A stretch of 64,000 bases of DNA from NCBI GenBank assembly GCA_947497905.1, contig CANMIH010000004.1:1-64000 (forward strand). Reading direction: 5' to 3'. The stretch comes from an uncultured Pelagimonas sp. Lineage in GTDB: Bacteria; Pseudomonadota; Alphaproteobacteria; Rhodobacterales; Rhodobacteraceae. Within the stretch, counting starts at the first letter, position 1, and each line of letters starts with the position of its first letter. This document shows positions 42,895 to 51,664 of the stretch, in pieces. The translations under genes and the position numbers were made by a program. The notes below the pieces were generated by a model. The model made no database searches. It was not told the DNA's origin and worked only from the letters and a program-made list of their open reading frames with translations.

Positions 42895-43938
42895 ATGGCT
42901 GATCTGACCCCCGACCAAATTCGTTCTGCACAAGACGTTTCGAAGAAACGCGCCCGCGATCTGGCTGACGAATTGGGTATTTCCGAAGCTGCGCTGGTGG
43001 CGGCTCGGGTTGGTATGGGCGTGACAAAGATTGAAGCACACCCCAATACGCTGATCCCACAGGTAGAGGCGCTTGGCCCTGTTATGGCGCTGACACGCAA
43101 TGTCAGCTGTGTGATCGAAAAAGTTGGCCCCTATGTGGACTACCGGCCCGGTGATCATGCCGGAATGATTTTTTCGGAAACGATTGACCTGCGTATGTTC
43201 CCGTCTCGTTGGGTTCATGCCTTTGCGGTTGAGCAAGAAACAGAGGCCGGACCGAAACGTAGCCTGCAGATTTTTGACGCCGCAGGGGATGCGGTGCATA
43301 AAATCCATCTCCGCCCTGAATCCAATCACGACGCTTGGCCCGATTTGGTCGAGACCCTATCTGTCGGGGATGACGATCAAAGTCTGGAGCTGACAGCGCG
43401 ACAGCCGGTCGAAGGTCCAAAAATCAACCCGGAGAAAGCAGAAGCTTTGCGCGCTGAATGGGACAAGATGACTGATACCCATCAGTTTATGCGGATTTGC
43501 TCAAAACTGAAAATCAACCGTCTGGGCGCCTATCACATGGCAGGTGCCCCCTACGCCCGCAAGCTGAGCGTAGATGCTGCGAATGATATGTTGGAGAAGG
43601 TTCAGGCCTCTGGGATCGAGTTTATGTTCTTTGTCGGGAACATGGGCTGTATCGAAATTCACACGGGCCCTATCGGCCGTCTCCAACGCATGGGGCCTTG
43701 GCAGAATATTCTGGATCCGGGGTTCGACATGCACCTGCGTCTGGATCACATCGCCGAAGTTTGGGCGGTGAGTAAACCAAGCAAGCGGGGACCTGTGGTC
43801 TCAGTGGAAGCTTTTGACGCGGAAGGCATGGTGATTTTCCAAGCCTTTGGTGTCGGCTTTGAAGGCCGAAATAGCCGTCCGCAATGGAATGATATCGTTC
43901 ATACGCTTGAGCCCCTGAAAGACGAGGTGGTGGCATGA
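42895..43938 (+). CDS. hmuS: HmuS/HemS-family heme-degrading or heme-handling protein
   Basis: The 347-residue protein shows the two-repeat HemS/ChuX layout. Segments such as RVGMGVTKIEAHP, ALGPVMALTRN and MFFVGNMGCIEIHTGPIGRL, plus LDHIAEVWAVSKPS, fit the HmuS family. These cytoplasmic proteins receive heme from the importer and open the ring or pass it on. It starts 142 bp after tonB and overlaps hmuT by ATGA. Confidence 0.9.
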   Translation: MADLTPDQIRSAQDVSKKRARDLADELGISEAALVAARVGMGVTKIEAHPNTLIPQVEALGPVMALTRNVSCVIEKVGPYVDYRPGDHAGMIFSETIDLRMFPSRWVHAFAVEQETEAGPKRSLQIFDAAGDAVHKIHLRPESNHDAWPDLVETLSVGDDDQSLELTARQPVEGPKINPEKAEALRAEWDKMTDTHQFMRICSKLKINRLGAYHMAGAPYARKLSVDAANDMLEKVQASGIEFMFFVGNMGCIEIHTGPIGRLQRMGPWQNILDPGFDMHLRLDHIAEVWAVSKPSKRGPVVSVEAFDAEGMVIFQAFGVGFEGRNSRPQWNDIVHTLEPLKDEVVA

Positions 43939-44804
43939 CCTTTTTCAATTTGAACCGCCATGGTTTGATCGCAGCCTGTGCCGCTATTTGGGGAGCCACT
44001 TTGGGTGTGCCCTCTGCGCAGGCTGAAGCTGCTGATACGCTGTCCATTGGTGGCACCGTGACTGAGATTGTCTATGCGCTCGGGCAAGGGCACCGGTTGC
44101 GGGCGAGGGATACCACGTCGGTTTTTCCGCCGGAGGCGACCGAGCTGCCAGATGTGGGATATATTCGCGCGCTGTCCCCCGAAGGAGTGCTTTCGGTTGG
44201 GGCATCTCTGATTATCTCCGATGAAGGTGCGCGCCCAGTTGAAGCGGTGGATGTGATCCGTGCGGCGGACGTGAATTTTGTTGAGGTCCCGCAGGGCTAT
44301 ACGATCGAAGCACTTTCTCGAAAGATCCGCATCATCGGCAAGGCGCTTGACGTGGATTCCACGGCCGAAGCACTGATTTCGGATGTGACCAAAGATATTG
44401 AAGAGGCGACGGCCGTTGCGCAGGCATCAATTGATGAGCCGAAACGCGTGATGTTTCTCTTGTCGGCGCGTGGTGGAAAACTCACCGCGGCTGGTCGGGG
44501 CACGGGGCCGGATGCGATTATCCGGCTGGCCGGTGGGATCAACGCAGTGAATGCGTTTGAAGGATACAAACCAATCGCTAGTGAAGCGACACTCGCAGCT
44601 GCGCCTGACCTTATTTTGATGATGCAACGCGGTGGGGATCATGCTGCAAATGCAGATGAACTGTTTGAGATACCTGCGCTTGCCCTGACACCAGCGGCGA
44701 AAACTAAAGCACTGGAAACGATGGAACCGCTGCTTGTGACGGGGTTTGGTCCTCGGACGGGTGAAGCTGTGCGCCATCTGAGCCAAATTCTCTACGGTAA
44801 CTGA
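43935..44804 (+). CDS. hmuT: Periplasmic heme-binding protein HmuT
   Basis: The 289-residue protein has an N-terminal signal region (MTFFNLNRHGLIAACAAIWG) and a class III periplasmic-binding (TroA/BtuF-like) fold with a long linking helix. Heme HmuT motifs include LSIGGTVTEIVYALGQGHRL, DTTSVFPPEATELPDVGYIRALSPEGVL and TAAGRGTGPDAIIRLAGG. It brings heme to HmuUV. One base separates its stop from hmuU. Confidence 0.92.
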   Translation: MTFFNLNRHGLIAACAAIWGATLGVPSAQAEAADTLSIGGTVTEIVYALGQGHRLRARDTTSVFPPEATELPDVGYIRALSPEGVLSVGASLIISDEGARPVEAVDVIRAADVNFVEVPQGYTIEALSRKIRIIGKALDVDSTAEALISDVTKDIEEATAVAQASIDEPKRVMFLLSARGGKLTAAGRGTGPDAIIRLAGGINAVNAFEGYKPIASEATLAAAPDLILMMQRGGDHAANADELFEIPALALTPAAKTKALETMEPLLVTGFGPRTGEAVRHLSQILYGN

Positions 44805-44805
44805 C

Positions 44806-45873
44806 ATGGCACTTGCGATTGACGCGGATCTGGTGCCGGTAGACCGGCTGTCACGGGCACGGAAACTCCATCTACTCTTGTTTGGTCTTCTGATCTTTGT
44901 GTCGTTGGGCAGCCTGACAACCGGGGCGACGGGGGTCGCGTTGATGGATGTGCTCTGGAAATTGCTGCAAGGACAGGAATTGAGCCAGGTGGAGCGGATT
45001 GTGCTTTTTGACATTCGCATTCCGCGTCTTGCGATGGGTCTAATGGTTGGAGCCTCATTGGCCGTGGCCGGTGCGGTGATGCAAGGATTGTTCCGCAACC
45101 CTCTGGCGGACCCTGGGATTGTGGGGGTCAGTGCCGGAGCAGGGCTTGGTGCGATCATGTCGATCGTGTTGGGGGGGCTTCTGCCTCTGGCCATTCTGGA
45201 AAGCGTGGGACGCCATCTAACACCAATAGCCGCGTTTTGTGGGGGCTGGGTGACCACAATTTTGCTGTATCGGGTGAGTACCCGCCATGGCCGTACGTCT
45301 GTTGCAACCATGCTGCTTGCCGGTATCGCCATTGGGGCTCTGTCCGGAGCAGCGACCGGTGTTTTGACCTATATCGCAAATGATGCGCAGCTTCGGGATA
45401 TGACTTTCTGGGGAATGGGATCGTTGGCCGGTGCGAGTTGGGGCAAGCTTGCTGTGGCCGGTCCTATCATGCTGATTTCTATGGGTGGTGTGATGTTTAT
45501 GGGGCGTGGGTTGAACGCGCTTGCACTTGGTGAGGCCACGGCCCACCACATTGGGATCGAGGTTCAAAAACTCAAAAACCTCGCAATCCTTGCGGTTGCC
45601 GCCTCGGTTGGAGCCGCGGTTGCTGTGTCAGGTGGGATTGGCTTTGTTGGTATTGTTGTGCCGCACTTGCTGCGTCTGGGGACAGGACCGGATCACCGCG
45701 CGTTGCTTCCGAACGCAGCGCTATTAGGCGCAAGTCTTCTTGTCGGCGCAGACATGATTGCGCGTGTGATTATCGCCCCGGCTGAGCTGCCAATCGGTAT
45801 TGTCATGGCCATTCTTGGTGCGCCTGTATTCCTGTGGATTTTGCTGCGACAGCGCGGTGTAGTGGATCTCTGA
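44806..45873 (+). CDS. hmuU: Heme ABC transporter permease HmuU
   Basis: The 355-residue FecCD-family permease has about ten transmembrane helices, with RIPRLAMGLMVGASLAVAGAV, NPLADPGIVGVSAGAGLGA and GFVGIVVPHLLRLGTGPDHR, the conserved coupling region. Works with HmuT and HmuV to bring heme into the cytoplasm. Confidence 0.95.
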   Translation: MALAIDADLVPVDRLSRARKLHLLLFGLLIFVSLGSLTTGATGVALMDVLWKLLQGQELSQVERIVLFDIRIPRLAMGLMVGASLAVAGAVMQGLFRNPLADPGIVGVSAGAGLGAIMSIVLGGLLPLAILESVGRHLTPIAAFCGGWVTTILLYRVSTRHGRTSVATMLLAGIAIGALSGAATGVLTYIANDAQLRDMTFWGMGSLAGASWGKLAVAGPIMLISMGGVMFMGRGLNALALGEATAHHIGIEVQKLKNLAILAVAASVGAAVAVSGGIGFVGIVVPHLLRLGTGPDHRALLPNAALLGASLLVGADMIARVIIAPAELPIGIVMAILGAPVFLWILLRQRGVVDL

Positions 45874-45874
45874 C

Positions 45875-46654
45875 ATGATCAAAGCACAGCATCTAAATGT
45901 GAAGTTGTCTGGCAAGAGCATTTTGTCAGACCTGTCATTTGAAGCCCAACCCGGTCATGTGACCTCTATTGTCGGGCCAAATGGATCGGGCAAGACAACT
46001 TTGCTGCGGGCAATGACCGGTGACCTTGCATACACCGGACGGGTCGAAATAAATGGCCGAGATATGCAGGGTCAAAAGCCCTGGGAGCTTGCAACGGTCC
46101 GAGGTGTCCTGCCGCAAGCCAGCGCTTTGGCGTTTCCCTTTTCGGTCGTGGAAGTGGTCAACATTGGTTTGCAAGGCGGTCGCTCTGGACAGAGTTCAAC
46201 TGTTGCCTCGGCTGCGTTGTCCCGCGTTGGGCTTGCCGGATATGCGCACCGTCCCTACCAGGAACTTTCCGGGGGTGAACAGCAACGGGTTCAGTTGGCG
46301 CGGGTGCTGGCGCAGATTTGGCACCCGGTCGAGGATGGGGAGGCCCGGTGGTTGTTTCTCGATGAACCGGTCTCTGCGCTAGACATTTCCCACCAGCTCC
46401 AGGTTATGAACATTGCGCGGGATTTTGCAGATCAGGGCGGCGGGGTTGTCGCGGTGATGCATGATCTCAATCTGACAGCGATGTTCTCGGACAAAATGGT
46501 GCTTATGGCGAATGGACACATCAAAGCTGCCGGCCCGGTTGCGGAGGTTCTGACCAATGATCATCTTTCGTCAGCCTACGGCTGTTCCGTAGCGGTTAAT
46601 CAAACACCAAATGATCCAGTCCCGTTTATCCTGCCACAGGCCGCCGTTGCCTGA
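45875..46654 (+). CDS. hmuV: Heme ABC transporter ATPase HmuV
   Basis: The 259-residue ATPase has Walker A (GPNGSGKTT), the signature ELSGGEQQRVQLARVLAQ and Walker B LFLDEPVSALD, with the insertion WHPVEDGEARW before Walker B that is common in HmuV. It is last in the operon, before a strong terminator. Confidence 0.95.
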   Translation: MIKAQHLNVKLSGKSILSDLSFEAQPGHVTSIVGPNGSGKTTLLRAMTGDLAYTGRVEINGRDMQGQKPWELATVRGVLPQASALAFPFSVVEVVNIGLQGGRSGQSSTVASAALSRVGLAGYAHRPYQELSGGEQQRVQLARVLAQIWHPVEDGEARWLFLDEPVSALDISHQLQVMNIARDFADQGGGVVAVMHDLNLTAMFSDKMVLMANGHIKAAGPVAEVLTNDHLSSAYGCSVAVNQTPNDPVPFILPQAAVA

Positions 46655-46656
46655 GT

Positions 46657-46680
46657 GAAGGCCCCCGGTTGGGGGCCTTC
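46657..46680. terminator. Bidirectional terminator between hmuV and the phosphatase gene
   Basis: GAAGGCCCCC and GGGGGCCTTC form a perfect 10-bp G+C-rich stem with a GGTT loop, 3 bp after the hmuV stop and 6 bp before the convergent gene's stop. Confidence 0.85.
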
Positions 46681-46685
46681 TATGG

Positions 46686-47483
46686 TTATTCTGCCGCCCA
46701 GCGGGTGATATCCGTGGCCTCAGAAAAAGGTTCTGTCATGCCGGGGCAGGTGGCGAGTATCACGCTGCCTTGCTTAACAAACTGATCCAATGGATCGCTT
46801 TGAACCAAGCCTCCTGCTTCGGTGATAATTGGGATCGCGGCAAATGCGTCCCACGCGTTGACATGCAGTTCGAAATACCCCTCTGTGCGGCCCGTCGCGA
46901 CGGTCAACATGCTAATGCAGCAAGAGCCATTGCGGCGATATTCCATGCCGTTTTCCAAGAGAGTTCCAACCAATTGAGTGTAGTGCGTGGTCGGACGTCG
47001 GCTGGACCATCCGAGGGTCAAAACCGAACGGGTGGGTTCAGAGCAATCTGAGACCTGAAGCCGCTCACCGTTCATCCAGGCGCCACCCCCTTTTGAAGCC
47101 CAACAGAGCATGTTCATGTCCGGGGCACTGACCACACCACACTGGATGTCGGTGCCATCATAGTAGGCGATGCACACCCCCCATTCCGGCATGCCACGCA
47201 TATAGTTTGCTGTCCCATCAATTGGGTCGATCACCCAATATCCGGCACCATCGCCCGAAAGACCGGATTCTTCCCCAAGGATGGAATCTTCGGGAAAGGC
47301 CTCGGTCAGACGGGCACGGATTAAATCCTCAAGCGCCTGATCCGCGAAGGTGACGAAATCTTGTGTTCCCTTCTCGGAGATAAAGTCTTCGCCATGTTCA
47401 GCGCGCAATTTAACGCCAAGTTCAGCGGCTTCCTGGGCCAGGGCCTTGGTGAATTCCAGCCGTTGGTTTGTTGTTTTTGTCAT
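46686..47483 (-). CDS. Inositol-monophosphatase-family phosphatase
   Basis: The 265-residue enzyme has the family metal motifs: GEES (residues about 70-73), DPIDGTANYMRG and the C-terminal WDAFAAIPIITEAGG. The family includes inositol, histidinol, 3'-phosphoadenosine and fructose-1,6-bisphosphate phosphatases, so the substrate is open. It lies 2 bp after the second permease of an ABC importer. The obvious reading is that it dephosphorylates what the importer brings in. Confidence 0.88.
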   Translation of the reverse strand: MTKTTNQRLEFTKALAQEAAELGVKLRAEHGEDFISEKGTQDFVTFADQALEDLIRARLTEAFPEDSILGEESGLSGDGAGYWVIDPIDGTANYMRGMPEWGVCIAYYDGTDIQCGVVSAPDMNMLCWASKGGGAWMNGERLQVSDCSEPTRSVLTLGWSSRRPTTHYTQLVGTLLENGMEYRRNGSCCISMLTVATGRTEGYFELHVNAWDAFAAIPIITEAGGLVQSDPLDQFVKQGSVILATCPGMTEPFSEATDITRWAAE

Positions 47484-47485
47484 AG

Positions 47486-48289
47486 TCAGCTGCCCAATTT
47501 GGCAAGTACGTCAGATTTTAGGAACCGCTCGATAAACAGCATAAATCCAACCGAAGGAACCAACAGGATCAGCGCGGTGATGGACGCGATCTGATAGTTG
47601 CCTTCCATGGAGGCGGTAAAGAGCAATAGCGGCATGGTGGTGATATCTGGAACACCAACAAAGAAGGTGCCGGTAAACTCATCCAGTGAGATCAGGAAAA
47701 CAAAGATGGCAGAGGCCATCAAGCCGGGCAGGGCCAGCGGCAGGGTGACACTGCGAAAGACTGTAAAGGGGGAGGCACCCATATTCGCGGCCGCTTCTTC
47801 CAACTCGCGATCGACGGCTGAAAACGCTGCGGTGGCGATCCATACGCTGAACACGAGACCTTGGATGGTATGTACAAGAACGACGCCTAGGAAGGTGCCG
47901 TTCAGGCCGAACCCGTAGAAAATCCGTGCGATGTTCATATGTACCGCAATGGAAGGGAAGGCCTGAGGCAGAAGGAAGATCAACAGAAACAAAGATCTCC
48001 AAGGAAGGCTTCCTCGACCCAGGGCAAGACCCGCGGGAATGGCAACCGCCAAAGACGCGATGACCGTCAGGACGGCAATCACAACAGAGTTGACCAGAGA
48101 CTCCATGGCATTCCCCTGTGGACGGAAAACCCGTTCCCAGAATGAAAACCCATAAGACTGAGGCAATTTGGCGGGGTAATACCAAGTCTCGGCCACGGAC
48201 CAGACCAACATATTGGTAATGGGGCCAAAAATGGCAAACGCGAGCAATGCCAGCAAGGCGCCGGTCAGGCAGGTACGAAGCAGGTTCAT
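47486..48289 (-). CDS. ABC importer permease, second subunit (PotC/ThiP-like fold)
   Basis: The 267-residue protein has six transmembrane helices and the BPD_transp_1 EAA loop (ELEEAAANMGASPFTVFRSVTLPLALPG). It is coupled by ATGA to the first permease. Substrate is set by the binding protein, which is discussed there. Confidence 0.93.
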   Translation of the reverse strand: MNLLRTCLTGALLALLAFAIFGPITNMLVWSVAETWYYPAKLPQSYGFSFWERVFRPQGNAMESLVNSVVIAVLTVIASLAVAIPAGLALGRGSLPWRSLFLLIFLLPQAFPSIAVHMNIARIFYGFGLNGTFLGVVLVHTIQGLVFSVWIATAAFSAVDRELEEAAANMGASPFTVFRSVTLPLALPGLMASAIFVFLISLDEFTGTFFVGVPDITTMPLLLFTASMEGNYQIASITALILLVPSVGFMLFIERFLKSDVLAKLGS

Positions 48290-49122
48290 GCGGGTTTTCC
48301 TCCCTCGCGGACGCCTTGGCGCAGATAGAACCAGGCAATGACGGCAGTCATGGCGTAAGACACAAAGCCAAGGGCATTTGCAACGCCATAGTCAGAATAA
48401 GCATTGATGCGCCACGCCATGTCGACGGTCATCATTGTGGGTGTCTGTGCGTTGAGCATCAGAGGCACAGAAAGGACAGACATCATCACGACGTAAGAGA
48501 GGATCAGGCCAACAACCAGCGTGGTCCCGACCTGCGGCACAACGATGCCAACCAGAATACGCAGACGGCCCGCGCCAAGATTGCGGGCAGCTTCGATGGT
48601 CGACCGATCCAAAGAGGCCATTGCACCGGCCACAAGCAGCGCCACAAAGGGAGTCTGTTTCCAGACAAAGGTGATGACAATGCCGCGCCAGTCCAGAAAG
48701 CTGGCGGCCTGCAGCGGTTCCAATAGCCCGGTCGAAACAAAGATGTTGTTCATCATGCCGTTTTTGGCAAGGAAGGTGCGCATCAGCTGGGCCGCGACCA
48801 CAAAGGGAATGAAAAGCGGCCAGCGGTAAAGCCATCGCAAAAGAGCCAGCGCCACACGATTTTCCCCCAAGGTCAAATAGCCCCCGATCGCAACTGACAG
48901 CAGGCCGATCACAGTGGTGGACAGCGTCACGATGATCAGAGTGAACAGGATGTCGTTGGAATACAGACTGAAGGCTTTGATGAAGTTCTGAAGCCCCCAG
49001 CCCCCGGTTTCTTCATCTCGAAAGGACCAGAGTAGGGAAAAGCCAAGGGGATACAGAAACAGCAATCCCAATAGCAGGATGGCAGGGGCCACCAAATAGA
49101 GTGAGGCGCGGCGCGAGAGCAT
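48286..49122 (-). CDS. ABC importer permease, first subunit (PotB-like fold)
   Basis: From ATG 49122 (MLSRRASLYLVAPAILLLGL, with AAGAAAG upstream) the protein has 278 residues, six transmembrane helices and an EAA loop (TIEAARNLGAGRLRILVGIVVPQVG). A longer frame from 49149 would run close to the hairpin and lacks a ribosome site. It pairs with the permease coupled downstream. Confidence 0.92.
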   Translation of the reverse strand: MLSRRASLYLVAPAILLLGLLFLYPLGFSLLWSFRDEETGGWGLQNFIKAFSLYSNDILFTLIIVTLSTTVIGLLSVAIGGYLTLGENRVALALLRWLYRWPLFIPFVVAAQLMRTFLAKNGMMNNIFVSTGLLEPLQAASFLDWRGIVITFVWKQTPFVALLVAGAMASLDRSTIEAARNLGAGRLRILVGIVVPQVGTTLVVGLILSYVVMMSVLSVPLMLNAQTPTMMTVDMAWRINAYSDYGVANALGFVSYAMTAVIAWFYLRQGVREGGKPA

Positions 49123-49145
49123 ATGCGGGTCTTTCTTACAGGCGT

Positions 49146-49169
49146 ACAAGGGCCCCGAAGGGCCCTTGT
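49146..49169 (-). terminator. Intercistronic hairpin after the binding-protein gene
   Basis: ACAAGGGCCC and GGGCCCTTGT form a perfect 10-bp stem with a CGAA loop, 18 bp after the binding-protein stop and 24 bp before the permease start. Such hairpins commonly stabilise the binding-protein message or partly terminate it, so that the protein is made in excess. Confidence 0.75.
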
Positions 49170-49186
49170 TGTGGGTGTTATGAACC

Positions 49187-50329
49187 TTAGTTCGAGACCT
49201 TCATCTCATAGGCTTCACGGATGTCATCGAAGAACGGGGCGAGTGGGAAAGGCTGGCCTTTGGCAGCGAGATCCGCAGGTGTTACGTCGGTGAACAATTT
49301 GTCCCAATCGGCTTTGGCCATCGAGCCTTCTACGTGCTGTGCGTCAATACCGGGATACCAGTTAAAGCGTTTTACGATGCCTTCAGCCTGTACATCGGGG
49401 CTTGTCGCGAGGGCGATGAATTTGCGCGCCGCTTCGGCATGTTCAGCTTTGGCAGGGATCGCGTAGTAATACGGCTGACCTGGCATGCCGGGTTCGGGCA
49501 GGGTCAGTTTCAGGCCGGGGTTCAGGCGGCCATCGGCTTGCCATGTGTAGAACATATCAACCCAAACCGGCCCCATGACAATCTCGCCACGGTTCAGCAT
49601 GTCGAGGGTGCCCGCGTTGCCCGGAGTGAATGTGATGTTCTCGTTGAACGCTTTCAGGTCGTCGAGCGCAGCGTCCCAGCTGTTTTTCAACTCGGCGTCA
49701 TAGGGGCCGTTCATCAGCTGTTCGGTCTGACCGGAATAGGCGTACATCCAGGCCGCGGTGAAGGCGACACCGGACATGCCGTTTTTAATGCCGTTGTAGC
49801 CAAAGGCACCTTTGTGGTCTGCGGTCCAGGTTTTGAGCTCATCAAAGCTTGCAGGCGGTGTGGTTACCAGATCAGGGTTATAGGCAATGGCGGTCTGGCT
49901 GTGGAACATTGGCATTACAAAGCCGGTGACATCCACACCCAGAGCGGTTTTCGATGTGTTACGGGTCGCCAATGCGCCGGTATCAATATCTGCGACAAAG
50001 TTTTGCAGCAGGCCTTCTGTGACCATTTCACCGGTTTTCAGCTGGGTTGTGACGATTACGTCGGTATCCCAAGTATCATTGCCGGACTGGGCTTTCAGTT
50101 TTTCCAAGATGGCTTGGCTGCCTGAGTTGCCGGGGCCAGTGCCAACAACTTTGACGCTCCAGCCTGGGTTTTGCTCTTCAAACAGAGGGCCCAGGTAATC
50201 GGTGACATAATCCACCATATTCTGGCTGCCACCGGAGGCGACATTCAGAACATTCTCGGCCTGAGCTGCACCCGACGCGATAAGCGTTAGGGCTGCCGAA
50301 GCAAAGAGGCTTGCAATTTTCGAAGTCAT
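49187..50329 (-). CDS. Periplasmic solute-binding protein of the phosphatase-linked ABC importer
   Basis: From ATG 50329 (GGAGAAACACG upstream) the 380-residue product has a signal peptide (MTSKIASLFASAALTLIASGAAQA). The class II (PotD/AfuA/FbpA-like) fold is seen in LNVASGGSQNMVDYVTDYLGPL, VVGTGPGNSGSQAILEKLKAQ and the hinge region GQPYYYAIPAKAEHAEAARKF. Homologues are often called iron or polyamine binders. AfuA, a member of this group, binds hexose phosphates, and the linked phosphatase and LacI regulator favour a phosphorylated sugar or cyclitol here. No iron-binding tyrosine pair is evident. Confidence 0.88.
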   Translation of the reverse strand: MTSKIASLFASAALTLIASGAAQAENVLNVASGGSQNMVDYVTDYLGPLFEEQNPGWSVKVVGTGPGNSGSQAILEKLKAQSGNDTWDTDVIVTTQLKTGEMVTEGLLQNFVADIDTGALATRNTSKTALGVDVTGFVMPMFHSQTAIAYNPDLVTTPPASFDELKTWTADHKGAFGYNGIKNGMSGVAFTAAWMYAYSGQTEQLMNGPYDAELKNSWDAALDDLKAFNENITFTPGNAGTLDMLNRGEIVMGPVWVDMFYTWQADGRLNPGLKLTLPEPGMPGQPYYYAIPAKAEHAEAARKFIALATSPDVQAEGIVKRFNWYPGIDAQHVEGSMAKADWDKLFTDVTPADLAAKGQPFPLAPFFDDIREAYEMKVSN

Positions 50330-50398
50330 CGTGTTTCTCCAAAATCCTTTAGGGAGTTGCGGCAAACGCCGCTTGCCTTGAATGCCGGTCGCGGCTGC

Positions 50399-51520
50399 CT
50401 ACGACTTTGCGGGAAATAGACTGAGAGCCGTGGCCGGGATTTGCACGTCGATTTGGCTGCCGACGGGCATCTTGTGGGGATCGTCCACCATGATGGTGAT
50501 GTCTCCGATCCGAATTTCGTGACGATAAACGGCACCGAGATAGGAGTGCTGAAGCACCTCTCCGGTGAGGCTGAGGAAATCTGCCTGAGCAGGACCAATG
50601 CGCGCGGCCTCGCTGTGGAAGAGAATATCGACCGGACCTGAGGCATTTTGTGGGTTATGCACACCTGTGCCATCGGCGCATGCCAAAGGCAGAGTTTGCT
50701 GGGTCTGACCCAGAGTGAGGTTCAAACGCGCGCCTTTAAAGGTGGCCTGCGCAGAGAGGGTGTTGTTGGCCCCCATGAATTTGGCGACATAGGCATCTGC
50801 GGGGGTGTGAAACACCTCTTCCGGCGTGCCGACCTGCGCAATGCGTCCCTGATTTAGGATCACCACGCGATCTGCCATCGACATGGCTTCTTCACGGTCA
50901 TGTGTCACGAGGACTGTGGTCAGGCCCAGACGTTGCTGAAGGCTGCGAATTTCGTGGCGCATCGTGCCACGAATACCAGAATCCAAGTTTGAAAGGGGCT
51001 CATCCAGCAACAGCACCGGAGGATCAATGGCGAGGGCGCGTGCCAGTGCCACACGTTGACGCTGACCGCCTGACAGAGCGGCAATTTTCCGGTGAAGCAG
51101 ATCTTCGAGGCCAACCAGAGCGGCCATCTCACGGACCCGTGCGGTGAGAGCCGCCTTCTCCGTTCGGCGCAGTTTGAGGCCATAGCCAATGTTTTGCGCC
51201 ACATTCATGTGCGGCCAGAGCGCATAGGATTGAAACATCATTGCCATGCCACGTTGTTCTGGCTTGGTCTGACTCATGTCCGTTCCATTGACAGAAACGG
51301 TTCCACCCCGCACTGGGACAAATCCGGCCAGGGCCCGCAGAAGTGTGGTTTTGCCACAGCCAGATGCGCCAAGTAGCGCAATGAACTCACCAGCACGGAC
51401 ATCCAGATTGATATCTGTCAACACATCTTGCTCGGAGTATCCCACACGCAAATCACGCAGTGTAATTTCCGCCCCGAGCGTTTCTGGTTGCGGCGAGTTG
51501 AGAGTGGGAGCGAAATTCAT
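50399..51520 (-). CDS. ABC importer ATPase (PotA/FbpC-like) with TOBE domain
   Basis: From ATG 51520 (AGGAAAGACGCAT upstream) the product is 373 residues. Walker A is LLGASGCGKTT, the signature LSGGQRQRVALARALA, and Walker B VLLLDEPLSNLD. A C-terminal TOBE-like beta domain follows from about residue 260. It is the first gene of the leftward operon (ATPase, binding protein, permease, permease, phosphatase). Confidence 0.93.
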   Translation of the reverse strand: MNFAPTLNSPQPETLGAEITLRDLRVGYSEQDVLTDINLDVRAGEFIALLGASGCGKTTLLRALAGFVPVRGGTVSVNGTDMSQTKPEQRGMAMMFQSYALWPHMNVAQNIGYGLKLRRTEKAALTARVREMAALVGLEDLLHRKIAALSGGQRQRVALARALAIDPPVLLLDEPLSNLDSGIRGTMRHEIRSLQQRLGLTTVLVTHDREEAMSMADRVVILNQGRIAQVGTPEEVFHTPADAYVAKFMGANNTLSAQATFKGARLNLTLGQTQQTLPLACADGTGVHNPQNASGPVDILFHSEAARIGPAQADFLSLTGEVLQHSYLGAVYRHEIRIGDITIMVDDPHKMPVGSQIDVQIPATALSLFPAKS

Positions 51521-51550
51521 ATGCGTCTTTCCTAGGAGTTGTTCTCGATG

Positions 51551-51568
51551 TGTGAACACGTATTCACA
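51551..51568. promoter_or_regulatory. Probable LacI-type operator
   Basis: TGTGAACACGTATTCACA has 6-bp perfect arms (TGTGAA/TTCACA) around a nearly symmetric ACACGTAT centre with a CG axis, the shape of LacI/GalR sites. It is 30 bp upstream of the ATPase start and 97 bp from the divergent lacI-family gene. Confidence 0.7.
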
Positions 51569-51664
51569 TAGGGGTAGAAGGTCACAGCTTCATGACGCAA
51601 GAACTATTTTTTCAAAAATTGCTTTGCCGTTGACAGAATTGAACAAATCCGAGCAAGTCACAGT

